A DNA stretch of 64,000 nt from assembly GCA_029959285.1 (NCBI GenBank), contig JASCOE010000007.1, positions 124,001 to 188,000 on the forward strand, given 5' to 3'. Below, in pieces: positions 35,658 through 43,806 of this stretch (positions are counted from its first letter, which is position 1; the number at the start of each line of letters is the position of its first letter). This DNA is from Flavobacteriaceae bacterium PS02337 (GTDB lineage: Bacteria; Bacteroidota; Bacteroidia; Flavobacteriales; Flavobacteriaceae). The notes beneath the pieces are model-generated. The model was not told where the DNA came from, ran no database searches, and worked only from the letters and a program-made list of their open reading frames with translations. Both the position numbers and the translations under genes were made by a program.

Positions 35658-35782
35658 TACCTGTAATTTTTTGCCCCTTGAAGAGGAATGTTCTATTTTG
35701 AATGTTTCTCTTTATTTTTTTTATAACGGTTTTAAACTTCACTAAAATTTATATATTTAGAAGTTGAAAAGAAACTGTTTAA

Positions 35783-36244
35783 ATGGAACTACGCGCCTAT
35801 TTTGAAAAATATCACGATGAAGCCACTTGTATTGAAGAACTCAAAAACAAGCGGTTAGAAAATGGCATTATTTGCAAAAAATGTGGACACGACCAACATT
35901 CTTTTAGACGAAACGATTTAAAATTTCAATGCAGAAAATGCGCAAGCAGAATTAGCCTAAGATCAGGAACCGTAATGGAAAATTCCAATTTACCGATTCG
36001 CTATTGGATGATTTGCATCGAATTAATGACATTATCGCACCGAAAAATGTCAATTCTCAAAATACAATATCTTTTAGGGCATAAACGCTACGAACCGATT
36101 TGGTTGATGGTGCAAAAAATACGTTTGGTAATGAAAATAAGAGACGATAAATATAGACTAAGAGCCTATTCTGAATTTGATCCCGAATTTCTTCAAAAAA
36201 TAGACAAACTTGCTTTGCAGAAGAAAAAAGAGGTTGATGATTAA
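35783..36244 (+). CDS. IS1595-type transposase zinc-ribbon domain without catalytic part
   Basis: 153 residues. It begins with the typical MELRAYFEKYHDEATCIEELKNKR and a zinc ribbon (CKKCGH...CRKC). The conserved RISLRSGTVMENSNLPIRYWMICIELM block and a helical HTH-like region follow, as in the N-terminal half of IS1595/ISXO2 transposases. The catalytic DDE (ISXO2) domain is missing: the frame stops about 40 residues after the zinc ribbon and HTH. It may be a remnant or a domesticated DNA-binding protein. No terminal repeats or target duplication were recognised. Confidence 0.68.
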   Translation: MELRAYFEKYHDEATCIEELKNKRLENGIICKKCGHDQHSFRRNDLKFQCRKCASRISLRSGTVMENSNLPIRYWMICIELMTLSHRKMSILKIQYLLGHKRYEPIWLMVQKIRLVMKIRDDKYRLRAYSEFDPEFLQKIDKLALQKKKEVDD

Positions 36245-36315
36245 TTGTTAATTGTTAATTATAAATGGTTAATGGTTGATGGTGAAATACCTTAAAAACT
36301 TATGCATAAAAAAAT

Positions 36316-36373
36316 AGCCGTATATAAAAGATTAAAATGATTTTAAATCAATATTATTCTTTTATATACGGCT
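36316..36373. terminator. Strong hairpin between the zinc-ribbon gene and the KA-rich gene
   Basis: Perfect 16-base arms AGCCGTATATAAAAGA (36316-36331) and its complement (36358-36373) flank a 26-base AT-rich loop. The hairpin lies between two convergent genes and can end both transcripts. It is framed by imperfect repeats of ATTGTTAATTGTTAAT and ATCAACCATTAACC type (36240-36285 and 36430-36493). Confidence 0.7.
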
Positions 36374-36493
36374 TTAAATTTTGGTGAAAAACTTGACGAG
36401 CTTCGACTTCGCTCAGCCTGACAATCAATTGCAATTTATAATTAATAATCAACCGTCAACAATGACAATCAACCATTAACCAGCAACCATCAA

Positions 36494-37045
36494 CTATTTT
36501 TTCTTATTCTTCTTAGCTTTAGATCTTTTCGCTTTCTTTTTAGCGATTTTTTTCGCTTTTGCTTTATCTTTTGCTTTTTTAGCTTTGTCTTTCTTTTTCG
36601 CTTTTGCTTTTAGTTTTGCCTTTTTAGCTTTTTCTTTCTTAGCATCTTTAGCTTTCTCTTTTCTTTTAGCTACAGCTTTTTTCTTTTTCAATTTATCTTT
36701 TTTCTCAGCTAGCTGTTTTTTCTCTTTTTCTTTCATCTTTTTCTTCTTATCGTTTTTAGATTTATCTTCTTTTTCTGTTGCAGTATTTTCTTCTGATGAA
36801 ACTGCTTCTTCAGAAACTACTTCTTCTGCCTTTTCCTCTTCCTTAACTTCTTCTGCAACAACAGCTTCTTTTTGAACTGTTTTTTTAGGAGCCCGTTTCG
36901 GTTTTGGTTTAGATTCTGGAGTTTCAGTTGCAGCTGATTCCGTTTCTTGATTTTGAGCTGTGTTTTGCTCATTTTCATCAGTAGAGATAACTGGATTTGT
37001 ATTTACCTCCTGATCGATTTCATTAGTAAGCACTTCTTCTGCCAT
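36494..37045 (-). CDS. Acidic-N/basic-C low-complexity protein, histone-H1-like tail
   Basis: 183 residues. The first half is acidic and disordered (E, T, N, V rich, such as EEVKEEEKAEEVVSEEAV). The second half, from about residue 95, is nearly all K, A, E and D with repeats of KAKK, ending KKAKRSKAKKNKKK. This lysine/alanine-rich tail resembles bacterial histone-H1-like proteins and could bind DNA or ribosomal RNA. The codon pattern follows the bias of a real gene, and a promoter lies upstream. The antisense frame is an artefact. The precise role is unknown. Confidence 0.75.
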   Translation of the reverse strand: MAEEVLTNEIDQEVNTNPVISTDENEQNTAQNQETESAATETPESKPKPKRAPKKTVQKEAVVAEEVKEEEKAEEVVSEEAVSSEENTATEKEDKSKNDKKKKMKEKEKKQLAEKKDKLKKKKAVAKRKEKAKDAKKEKAKKAKLKAKAKKKDKAKKAKDKAKAKKIAKKKAKRSKAKKNKKK

Positions 37046-37141
37046 TATTGTGTTAATTTTAAGAATATGATTAAATTAATTTTGGTTTTTAATAATTTTC
37101 AATGTTATTAAATCATTAAATTAACATCAAAAAATAATAAA

Positions 37142-37171
37142 CAAAGATAGATTGAAAAACCTATTCGCCAA
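37142..37171 (-). promoter_or_regulatory. Complete promoter of the KA-rich gene
   Basis: On the minus strand TTG (37171-37169), a 19-base spacer, then TATCTTTG (37149-37142) match the Bacteroidota consensus. The leader is about 90 bases. The 339-base gap to the AraC gene also contains a 16-base direct repeat CAATGTTAAGTTTTT (about 37169 and 37230), whose first copy overlaps the -33 TTG, and otherwise shows nothing recognisable. Confidence 0.65.
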
Positions 37172-37384
37172 TGTTAAGTTTTTCATTTCGAAGGAAAACA
37201 CAACATAAAACACTAAAATACAACATATTACCCAATGTTAAGTTTTTACTTCGTAAATTTTCATAAATTAAAATACCATTTGAAGCCATTAGAAGGCATT
37301 TTAATTTCATAGAAATATTCTTCGAATTTTAAAATTTCGACTTAAATTCGTTGAAAAACGCTTCAAAAATCTACTTTTATTAAC

Positions 37385-38143
37385 ATGTACGAAAACTTAG
37401 AATACAAATCAATCCAGCCAAATCAAGGTCTTTCAGCTTTTATGGATAGTTTTTGGTGCATGCTAAATAAATCCGATCAAGCTTTAGAAACCATTGGTTT
37501 ACCTGACGGAAGAATTGATTTATCTTTAATTCAAACCAAAGAAAATCCTTTTGAAATTAGACTTTTAGGTTTAGGAACGAAACAATACGAAAAAGGAATA
37601 ATTCCCGCCAACAGCCTGACTTTTGTAATTAGTTTTAAACTTCCTGCCGTTGAATATGTTTTTCACGAAAGTATTACAGCGCTTTTAAATTCAGGAAAAA
37701 TACTTGAAAATGATTTCTGGAATTTCAATAAAAATGATTTAGAAAATTTTGAATTGTTCTGCGAAAAAGCTTCATTAAAAATTCAATCTTTATTGGTAAA
37801 AGAAATTGATACTCGAAAACAAAAGCTCTTCAAACTCATTTACGAAACAAATGGAGGGCTGACTGTAAAAGAATTTTCAGAACAATCAAATTGGAGCAGC
37901 CGACAAATAAACCGTTATTTTCAGCAGTATTTCGGCATTTCATTAAAAGAATATTGTTCTATTCTTCGTTTTCGCGCTTCACTAGAACATATTGCAAAAG
38001 GTAAATTGTTTCCAGAAGAAAATTTTTCAGATCAAACGCATTTCATTAAAGAAATCAAGAAAATTTCAGGTTCACTTCCGAAAGAATTATTTCAAAACAA
38101 AAATGACCGATTTATACTATTATCGGCGCTTTCATCACAATAA
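37385..38143 (+). CDS. AraC-family regulator with DUF6597 N-terminal domain
   Basis: 252 residues. The N-terminal half (SIQPNQGLSAFMDSFWCM...GLPDGRIDLSLI) is the DUF6597 ligand-binding-like domain. The HTH region is LTVKEFSEQSNWSSRQINRYFQQYFGISLKEYCSILRFRASLEHI. The second HTH is incomplete: after FSDQTHFIKEIKKISGSLPKELFQNKND the usual final motif is degenerate. It lies 31 bases upstream of a TetX-like monooxygenase gene in the same direction and likely regulates it or shares its transcript. Confidence 0.85.
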   Translation: MYENLEYKSIQPNQGLSAFMDSFWCMLNKSDQALETIGLPDGRIDLSLIQTKENPFEIRLLGLGTKQYEKGIIPANSLTFVISFKLPAVEYVFHESITALLNSGKILENDFWNFNKNDLENFELFCEKASLKIQSLLVKEIDTRKQKLFKLIYETNGGLTVKEFSEQSNWSSRQINRYFQQYFGISLKEYCSILRFRASLEHIAKGKLFPEENFSDQTHFIKEIKKISGSLPKELFQNKNDRFILLSALSSQ

Positions 38144-38174
38144 TTTTGTCGCATAGATTTTAAAAACAAAAACT

Positions 38175-39374
38175 ATGCTTTTAGAAAATAAACAAGTTGC
38201 CATAATTGGCGGCGGAATGGGCGGTTTGCTTTTAGCTCGCCTTTTGCAAATGCAAAACGTAAATATAAAAGTTTACGAAAGAGATCAAAACGAAGAAGTT
38301 AGAGTTCAAGGTTCTCCTTTAGATTTACACGAAGATTCTGGTTTAAAAGCCATGAAACAAGCCGATTTATTAAAAGAATTTTACGCTAACGTTCGTCCAA
38401 ATGCGAGTAAAGCCCGAATTGTAAATAAAGATTTTGAATTGAAATTTGACGAACATTCTATTCAAAAAAATGATTTAGAATTAAATTCAAATTCAAACAA
38501 AAATTCACTTCAAGACATTTCAAAACCTCGTCCAGAAATTGATCGTTCAGAACTTCGCAACATTCTAATTCAGTCTCTTTTACCAGAAACTATAATTTGG
38601 GACAGTCATTTTCTTTCTATGGAAAAAGAAAATAATGGCTGGCGAGTGCATTTTAAAGACAGAACTAGTTTTTATGCCGATTTAGCAATTGCGGCCGACG
38701 GAGCAAATTCTAAAGTTCGTTCTTATTTAAATGCCGAAAAGCCAATTTATTCAGGAATTACAATGCTGGAAGGAACAATTTATAATGCAAAAGAAAATGT
38801 TCCTAATCTTTTTGAATTTTCGAAAGGCGGAAAAGTAATGGCTTTTGGAAACGAACAAACTATTATGTACGGCACAAAAGGAGACGGCTCGCTGATGTTT
38901 CTTTTGAGCAGTAAAATTCCCGAAAACTGGATTTCAGAAAGCAATTTAGATTTTAAAAACAACTCAGAAGTTTTCGATTGGTTTAAAGATGTTTACAAAG
39001 AATGGAGTCCAAAATGGGAAGAACTTTTATTGAGTAAGGAATTGTATTTTATTCCGCGTCCTCAATATTATTTTCCATTCAATCAAACTTGGAAAACACA
39101 AGAAAATCTCACCATGATTGGCGACGCCGCACACAGAATGCCTCCGTTTGCTGGAAAAGGCGCTAATCTTGCGATGTGGGATGCTTTGGAACTTTCAGAA
39201 TCTTTAACCGGAAATCAATTTGAAGATTTAAAAACTGCTATTTCTTATTTTGAAAAACGAATGTTAGAAAGAGCTGCAGAAGCAACAAAAGATACTTTGA
39301 GAAATGGAGAACAATTGCATTCTAAAGATGCTTTAGAAAGATTGCTTGCTATTTTCAATTCAAAAGACAAATAA
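38175..39374 (+). CDS. TetX-like FAD-dependent monooxygenase
   Basis: 399 residues. FAD-binding GxGxxG near the N-terminus (VAIIGGGMGGLLLARLLQ), the YERD segment binding the ribose, GSPLDLHEDSG, RPEIDRSELRNILIQSL, the DG motif AADGANSKVRS and the GD motif MIGDAAHRMPPFAGKGANLAMWDALEL all run parallel to tetracycline-inactivating TetX, more so than to generic aromatic hydroxylases. NADPH-dependent hydroxylation of a polycyclic or phenolic substrate is expected. Tetracycline activity cannot be claimed from sequence alone. It is preceded by an AraC regulator. Confidence 0.85.
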   Translation: MLLENKQVAIIGGGMGGLLLARLLQMQNVNIKVYERDQNEEVRVQGSPLDLHEDSGLKAMKQADLLKEFYANVRPNASKARIVNKDFELKFDEHSIQKNDLELNSNSNKNSLQDISKPRPEIDRSELRNILIQSLLPETIIWDSHFLSMEKENNGWRVHFKDRTSFYADLAIAADGANSKVRSYLNAEKPIYSGITMLEGTIYNAKENVPNLFEFSKGGKVMAFGNEQTIMYGTKGDGSLMFLLSSKIPENWISESNLDFKNNSEVFDWFKDVYKEWSPKWEELLLSKELYFIPRPQYYFPFNQTWKTQENLTMIGDAAHRMPPFAGKGANLAMWDALELSESLTGNQFEDLKTAISYFEKRMLERAAEATKDTLRNGEQLHSKDALERLLAIFNSKDK

Positions 39375-39378
39375 AATG

Positions 39379-39837
39379 CTAACCTTTTCTATTCTTAAGC
39401 CAATTATCAATAGGTTCAATAGCTGTATTTATTCCAATAACTAAAAATGTGCAAATCAGGGCTTCAATAAAATAGCCTGAAGCAGCGATACTTCCAATCG
39501 CTGCGCTGCACCAAATTGTGGCGGCAGAATTTAAACCGTGCACATTATCTCCTTCCCTAAAAATAACGCCAGCGCCTAGAAAACCAACTCCCATAACAAC
39601 TTGAGCTGTAATACGCGTCACATCTATATTAGGTTCAGTTTCTCCAACTTTTATAGAAAGTAAAACAAAAGCCGCCGCGCCAATCGCAACCAGTGTATTC
39701 GTTTTTAGTCCCGTTTCTTTATGATGCCATTGTCTTTCAAAACCAATTATTAGTCCAGCAATTGCCGCTACTACAAGACGTGTTAAGAATTCTGTTGTAC
39801 TCAAGTTATAATGTTTTAAATTATTGAAGTTTAACAC
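39379..39837 (-). CDS. MgtC/SapB-family inner-membrane protein
   Basis: 152 residues with four or five helices. The conserved block LVVAAIAGLIIGFERQWHHKETGLKTNTLVAIGAAAF and the GFLGAGVIFREG..VHGLNSAATIWCSAAIGSIAASGYF segment are the MgtC N-terminal domain signature. The C-terminal ACT-like domain of larger members is absent. It starts at GTG 39837 and overlaps the upstream hotdog gene by 17 bases, suggesting coupling. MgtC proteins influence magnesium stress and ATP synthase activity. Confidence 0.86.
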   Translation of the reverse strand: MLNFNNLKHYNLSTTEFLTRLVVAAIAGLIIGFERQWHHKETGLKTNTLVAIGAAAFVLLSIKVGETEPNIDVTRITAQVVMGVGFLGAGVIFREGDNVHGLNSAATIWCSAAIGSIAASGYFIEALICTFLVIGINTAIEPIDNWLKNRKG

Positions 39838-40234
39838 ACAACCATTCGCCTTTTACAATCAATTTATCATCAGAAAAAGCTTCTCCAGATTGTTTGATTA
39901 ATTTTTCGCTTACGCGGATATTTTTCACTACAAATTTGATCATTTTTCCAAATTCAACACCGGCAAAAAATTCAATATTATCAAGACTAACCAAACCAAA
40001 AACACCGTCGGCAAGTCCCAACAATTTTACTCCAGCGCCGCCGCATTGCGCCATTGCTTCTATTAAAATTGTTCCAGGTACAAAATTAAAATCAGGAAAA
40101 CTTCCTTGAAGCCAAGCATCTTCTTGTGTAAAAGTTTTCAATCCGATAATGGTTTCTGTAGTGTAAGATATAATTTCGTCAACAAATAAAAATGGGGCTC
40201 TGTGCGGAATTAAATCTTCTATTTTTTGATTCAT
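39821..40234 (-). CDS. FabZ-like hotdog-fold protein lacking the catalytic histidine
   Basis: 137 residues. It starts IEDLIPHRAPFLFVDEI, the FabZ N-terminal signature, and has VPGTILIEAMAQCGGAG, carrying the FabZ active-site Glu. The catalytic His normally found as GHFP is replaced: the sequence reads QGSFPDFNFVPG, a serine. A normal 3-hydroxyacyl-ACP dehydration is therefore doubtful. It may be a non-catalytic partner, as seen with some dimeric hotdog pairs, or a thioester-binding protein. It is followed by an overlapping MgtC gene. Confidence 0.83.
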   Translation of the reverse strand: MNQKIEDLIPHRAPFLFVDEIISYTTETIIGLKTFTQEDAWLQGSFPDFNFVPGTILIEAMAQCGGAGVKLLGLADGVFGLVSLDNIEFFAGVEFGKMIKFVVKNIRVSEKLIKQSGEAFSDDKLIVKGEWLCVKLQ

Positions 40235-40329
40235 TGCATTTAATTTGCAACAATTTACGAATCTGATTTTACATATACAAAGTTTTAAATTATGTCTCTG
40301 TTAAATAGCACTTTCTTAAACCGCAAAAA

Positions 40330-40355
40330 AAAAGAGATGTCCAAACATCTCTTTT
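40330..40355 (-). terminator. Terminator at the end of the polysaccharide utilisation operon
   Basis: Perfect 11-base stem (AAAAGAGATGT/ACATCTCTTTT) with a four-base loop. On the minus strand it is followed by a run of T, about 27 bases after the last GH43 gene. Confidence 0.85.
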
Positions 40356-40381
40356 CCCGTTATTAACTCTAAAATCATTTT

Positions 40382-41356
40382 TTACTCCTGCAATAGGCTG
40401 AAACTTTTTGCATTTGCTTTGATTTTATTGCCTTCAAAATCGATATCGATTATACCTGCTTTTCGTGGTGAAACTGCACCATTGTTGAAATGTGTATGAA
40501 GTATATATTTCATTTTTCCGTTTTTATCATAAAAAACATCTCCATGTCCAACTCCATTTATTCCAACATCTGCACGACTGATTATTGGACTATCAGTTGC
40601 TTTTTCCCAAGGACCAAGCGGACTTTTAGCCGTTGCATAACCAACTGCATAATCTGGATTTCTAAAATCGTTTGCAGAATAAATCATGTAATACAAACCA
40701 TTATGCTTTAAAACCGTTGGTCCTTCTGTAACTGGCCAGCTCACATTTTCTGTGTTTTCCCAAGGTAAAGTTCCCGAAATACATTCTGTTAAAGTTTCTG
40801 ATTTTATACTTTTAAGATCATCATTTATTTCTGCAACAAAAATTCGGTTTCCATTCGTTAAACGAACATGATATAGATATTTTTTCCCATCTTCATCAAT
40901 AAAAATAAACGGATCAATCTGATTTCCGGTTTTTATAATTGGTTCTTTAGATTCGCTTTTAAATGGTCCTAACGGACTATCACTAACCGCAACTGCAATA
41001 TTTTCATTTGCCGTATAAATCATGTAAAATTTATTGTTGTATGAAAGAACCTGAGGCGCCCAGAAACCTTTATCTCCGAAAGTATCTCCCTTTTTCAGAG
41101 CTAGGCCATTTTGAGCACCGGCAGGACCTTTCCATGCTTTTAAATCAGATGAAGTATACACTTGAAAACCTTCTCCAATTGGAGCATCACCAGTTGTTGT
41201 TCCGTACAAATAATACAATCCGTTGTTGTAAAAAACCGTCGGATCAGCCAATAAAATAGGTTTAGATTTTGATTCTGTGGGCTTATCTGTATTTTTTTCT
41301 TGTGAACATGCCACAAAGACGCACAACAAAGTTGCGATACTTACTATTTTTTTCAT
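40382..41356 (-). CDS. GH43-family glycosidase, lipoprotein (locus member 1)
   Basis: 324 residues. Lipobox VFVAC at the N-terminus predicts lipidation. Five-bladed GH43 propeller: catalytic base Asp in ILLADPTVFYNNGLYYLYGT, modulator Asp in QIDPFIFIDEDGKKYL, and acid Glu in VTEGPTVLKHNGLYYMIYSAN. It likely cleaves terminal or internal arabinofuranosyl or xylosyl links. It overlaps the preceding GH43 gene by 4 bases (ATGA), so the two are coupled. The exact GH43 subfamily was not determined. Confidence 0.85.
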   Translation of the reverse strand: MKKIVSIATLLCVFVACSQEKNTDKPTESKSKPILLADPTVFYNNGLYYLYGTTTGDAPIGEGFQVYTSSDLKAWKGPAGAQNGLALKKGDTFGDKGFWAPQVLSYNNKFYMIYTANENIAVAVSDSPLGPFKSESKEPIIKTGNQIDPFIFIDEDGKKYLYHVRLTNGNRIFVAEINDDLKSIKSETLTECISGTLPWENTENVSWPVTEGPTVLKHNGLYYMIYSANDFRNPDYAVGYATAKSPLGPWEKATDSPIISRADVGINGVGHGDVFYDKNGKMKYILHTHFNNGAVSPRKAGIIDIDFEGNKIKANAKSFSLLQE

Positions 41357-42381
41357 TTTACAATGGGTTTTGAAATTTTTATTGTGGAAGGCGAACCATC
41401 ATTTATAATTGGCCAACCGTTTTTGTATGTTATTTTATCTATCAGAATGATTCTTCCGCTTTTTGGGTTATCTGAATCAATGGCATGATAAACTATCCAT
41501 TCTTGACCTTTATCATCAGTTACAACAGAATTATGTCCCGGTGCAATCCATTTTTTGTTTTTACTTAAAATGACACCGTTTTCTTTTTTGTCTGCTTCCG
41601 CTAAAGTCTCAAAAGGACCTTCTGCGTTTTTAGATCTAGCAATCATTACAGCATAATGCGCTTTGTCTCCGCAGCAATTATCTCCAGAATAATACAGATA
41701 ATAAAACCCATCGTAATACGTAACCCAGCTTCCTTCAACTAAATTTTGGTAATTGGCTGGATCATTATTCGTGATTGGATTAACTAATGTTTTCATTGAA
41801 GTTCCTGCTTTAAAATTTAAACGATCTTCTGAAAGTTCTTGCACTTTTAAACCTTCAAAACCAGAACCCCAATACAGCAATTTCTTTCCCGTTTTTGGAT
41901 CATCAAATGCCATTGGGTCGATATTAATAAAACCATTTCCGCAAAGCAAAGGTTCGCCTTTATCGACAAAAGGTCCTGTTGGAGATTTAGAAACTGCCAC
42001 ACCCAAACATTTTCCTTCTTTCGAATCTGATTCTCCTGAATAATATAAAAAGTACATTTTCAATTTTGCATCATACAAAACATGCGGCGCCCAAAAATCT
42101 TTATCTGCCCATTTTGGTTTTGTCGGAAACGCATCTCCAGCAAAAGTCCAATCGACAAGATTCTTAGATTTTAGAATTTGAATATGAATTTCTTTTCCAG
42201 ACACATTCGTATTTGTCCCGTACGCATAAAAATATCCATCGGCAGCTTTAATGACAGTTGGGTCTGCAAAATCACTTTTGTAAACTGGATTCTGAAAAGT
42301 CGTTTCTTTTCCATTTTGAGCTTTTGAATCACACAAATTAAGAAGAAAAACAAGTAAAAAAAGACTGAAATAGTTTTTCAT
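41353..42381 (-). CDS. GH43-family glycosidase, arabinanase-like (locus member 2)
   Basis: 342 residues, with a signal peptide (NYFSLFLLVFLLNLCDSKAQ). FADPTVIKAADGYFYAYGT holds the base Asp, NIDPMAFDDPKTGKKLLYWG the modulator Asp, and VEGSWVTYYDGFYYLYYSG the acid Glu. APGHNSVVTDDKGQEWIVYHAID, with the histidine near the metal site, is typical of endo-arabinanases and exo-arabinosidases of GH43. It overlaps the next GH43 gene by 4 bases. Confidence 0.85.
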   Translation of the reverse strand: MKNYFSLFLLVFLLNLCDSKAQNGKETTFQNPVYKSDFADPTVIKAADGYFYAYGTNTNVSGKEIHIQILKSKNLVDWTFAGDAFPTKPKWADKDFWAPHVLYDAKLKMYFLYYSGESDSKEGKCLGVAVSKSPTGPFVDKGEPLLCGNGFINIDPMAFDDPKTGKKLLYWGSGFEGLKVQELSEDRLNFKAGTSMKTLVNPITNNDPANYQNLVEGSWVTYYDGFYYLYYSGDNCCGDKAHYAVMIARSKNAEGPFETLAEADKKENGVILSKNKKWIAPGHNSVVTDDKGQEWIVYHAIDSDNPKSGRIILIDKITYKNGWPIINDGSPSTIKISKPIVK

Positions 42382-42578
42382 TTTTATATTAATCTTTTAA
42401 TTTAACTAATGATTCATTTAAATCTAAAAATCAATTACTTAAAAACAAAGTATAGATAAAACTTATAGAAGAAAAACACCAAAAAAAGGTATTAAATCAG
42501 TGCTTTTCTTCTTTTAGAAATTGAATTATAATTTTCCTTTTTGTTTAAAATTTTAGACTGAAATACTTTAAAATTTAA

Positions 42579-43757
42579 TTACTTCTGAACTGAAAATTTA
42601 TACAAAGAAACCGTGTGATACTTCTCACCTTTCTTCAAAGTAATCGGAGCAAATTTTGGCTGATTTGGAGCATCTGGAAAGTGCTGTGTTTCTAAAGCAA
42701 AAGCAGTTCTAAAATCATCCTTTGAACCTGATTTAAAGGTATTTTTACTCCGCATAAAATTTCCACTATAAAACTGTAGTCCAGGTTCTTCTGTGTAAAT
42801 ATCTAAAGTAATTCCTGAAGCATCACCTTTTATAGTTGCTGCATGAATAAAACCATCTTTTTTAGCGCCATTTAAGACATAATTGTGGTCGTAACCTTTA
42901 CCAAATTTCAATTGTTCGTCTTTTGTTTCAATTCTTTCTCCAATAGTATGTTTTGATGTAAAATCAAACGGGGTGTTTTTTACAGCTTTTAATTCTCCAT
43001 TCGGAATCAAACCTTCATCAACAGGAGTAAATTCGTTGGCATAAATCTGTAATTCATGATTTAAAATAGTCCCGCTTCCTTCTCCATTCAAATTAAAAAA
43101 CGCATGATTGGTTAAGTTTACCAAAGTAGTTTTATCTGTTGTTGCCTCATACTCCATTTTTACAGCATTATCATCTGTAAGTGTATAAGTTACTTTTACA
43201 GATAAATTTCCAGGAAAACCTTGTTCACCATCTGGTGAAACACAAGTTAAAACCAACGTTTTTCCGTCTATCTTTTCAGCATTCCAAACTACATCCTGAA
43301 AACCTTTTACACCTCCATGCAAAGCATTTTTACCATTGTTTAATGGAACTTGATATTGTTTCCCTTCTAAAGTAAATTTCCCTTTTCCTATTCTGTTTCC
43401 AACTCTTCCGATTGTGGCTCCAAAATAAGGTTCTGTCGAAGTTTTAAAACCTTTTGCGCTATTCATTCCGACCACAACATCAGTTTGTTTTCCGTTTTTA
43501 TCGGCAACCCAAAGTCCAACTAGTCGTCCTCCGTAATTGGTAAAAGCGGCTTTTATTCCTTTATTTTCAATCCAATATAAAGCGACTTTTTTACCGTCGA
43601 TTATCGTATCAAAATTCTTAGCTTCTAAAATGGTATTTACTGAATCTGTTTTGAATTCTGTATTTTCTTTTGAAACCACTTCTTCTTTTTTGCTGTCTTT
43701 ACAGCTGAATTGAAAAAGCGCTAATAAAACCACTGCTGCGATTTGAATATTTTTCAT
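42579..43757 (-). CDS. Aldose 1-epimerase (galactose mutarotase), lipoprotein
   Basis: 392 residues. Lipobox FQFSC near residue 19. Catalytic and substrate motifs of galactose mutarotase are present: FGATIGRVGNRIG, NGKNALHGGVKGFQD (substrate His), NLTNHAFFNL (catalytic His), and FALETQHFPDAPNQPKF (catalytic Glu). It interconverts alpha and beta anomers of aldohexoses and pentoses and is commonly found in utilisation loci of Bacteroidota, ahead of kinase or isomerase steps. It is placed between two GH43 genes. Confidence 0.88.
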   Translation of the reverse strand: MKNIQIAAVVLLALFQFSCKDSKKEEVVSKENTEFKTDSVNTILEAKNFDTIIDGKKVALYWIENKGIKAAFTNYGGRLVGLWVADKNGKQTDVVVGMNSAKGFKTSTEPYFGATIGRVGNRIGKGKFTLEGKQYQVPLNNGKNALHGGVKGFQDVVWNAEKIDGKTLVLTCVSPDGEQGFPGNLSVKVTYTLTDDNAVKMEYEATTDKTTLVNLTNHAFFNLNGEGSGTILNHELQIYANEFTPVDEGLIPNGELKAVKNTPFDFTSKHTIGERIETKDEQLKFGKGYDHNYVLNGAKKDGFIHAATIKGDASGITLDIYTEEPGLQFYSGNFMRSKNTFKSGSKDDFRTAFALETQHFPDAPNQPKFAPITLKKGEKYHTVSLYKFSVQK

Positions 43758-43762
43758 TTTGA

Positions 43763-43790
43763 TGTCATTGCGAGGAACGAAGCAATCTCA
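43763..43790. repeat. Half copy of the dispersed inverted-repeat family
   Basis: TGTCATTGCGAGGAACGAAG and the following CAATCTC match the left arm and flank of copy 1 (953-974, then CAATCTC at about 1000) with a change of CT to GC. No right arm is present, so this is a remnant. Confidence 0.65.
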
Positions 43791-43806
43791 TCCTCTGGTT
43801 AGTATT

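Noticed and set aside
36240-36493. Terminal inverted repeats of an insertion sequence around the zinc-ribbon gene
   Set aside because: The ATTGTTAATT and ATCAACCATTAACC tracts both lie on the downstream side only and occur elsewhere near other genes, so they do not bound the transposase remnant.
36585-36875. Phe/Ser-rich frame antisense to the KA-rich protein
   Set aside because: It is the complement of lysine/alanine codon repeats and has no promoter or homology-like pattern.
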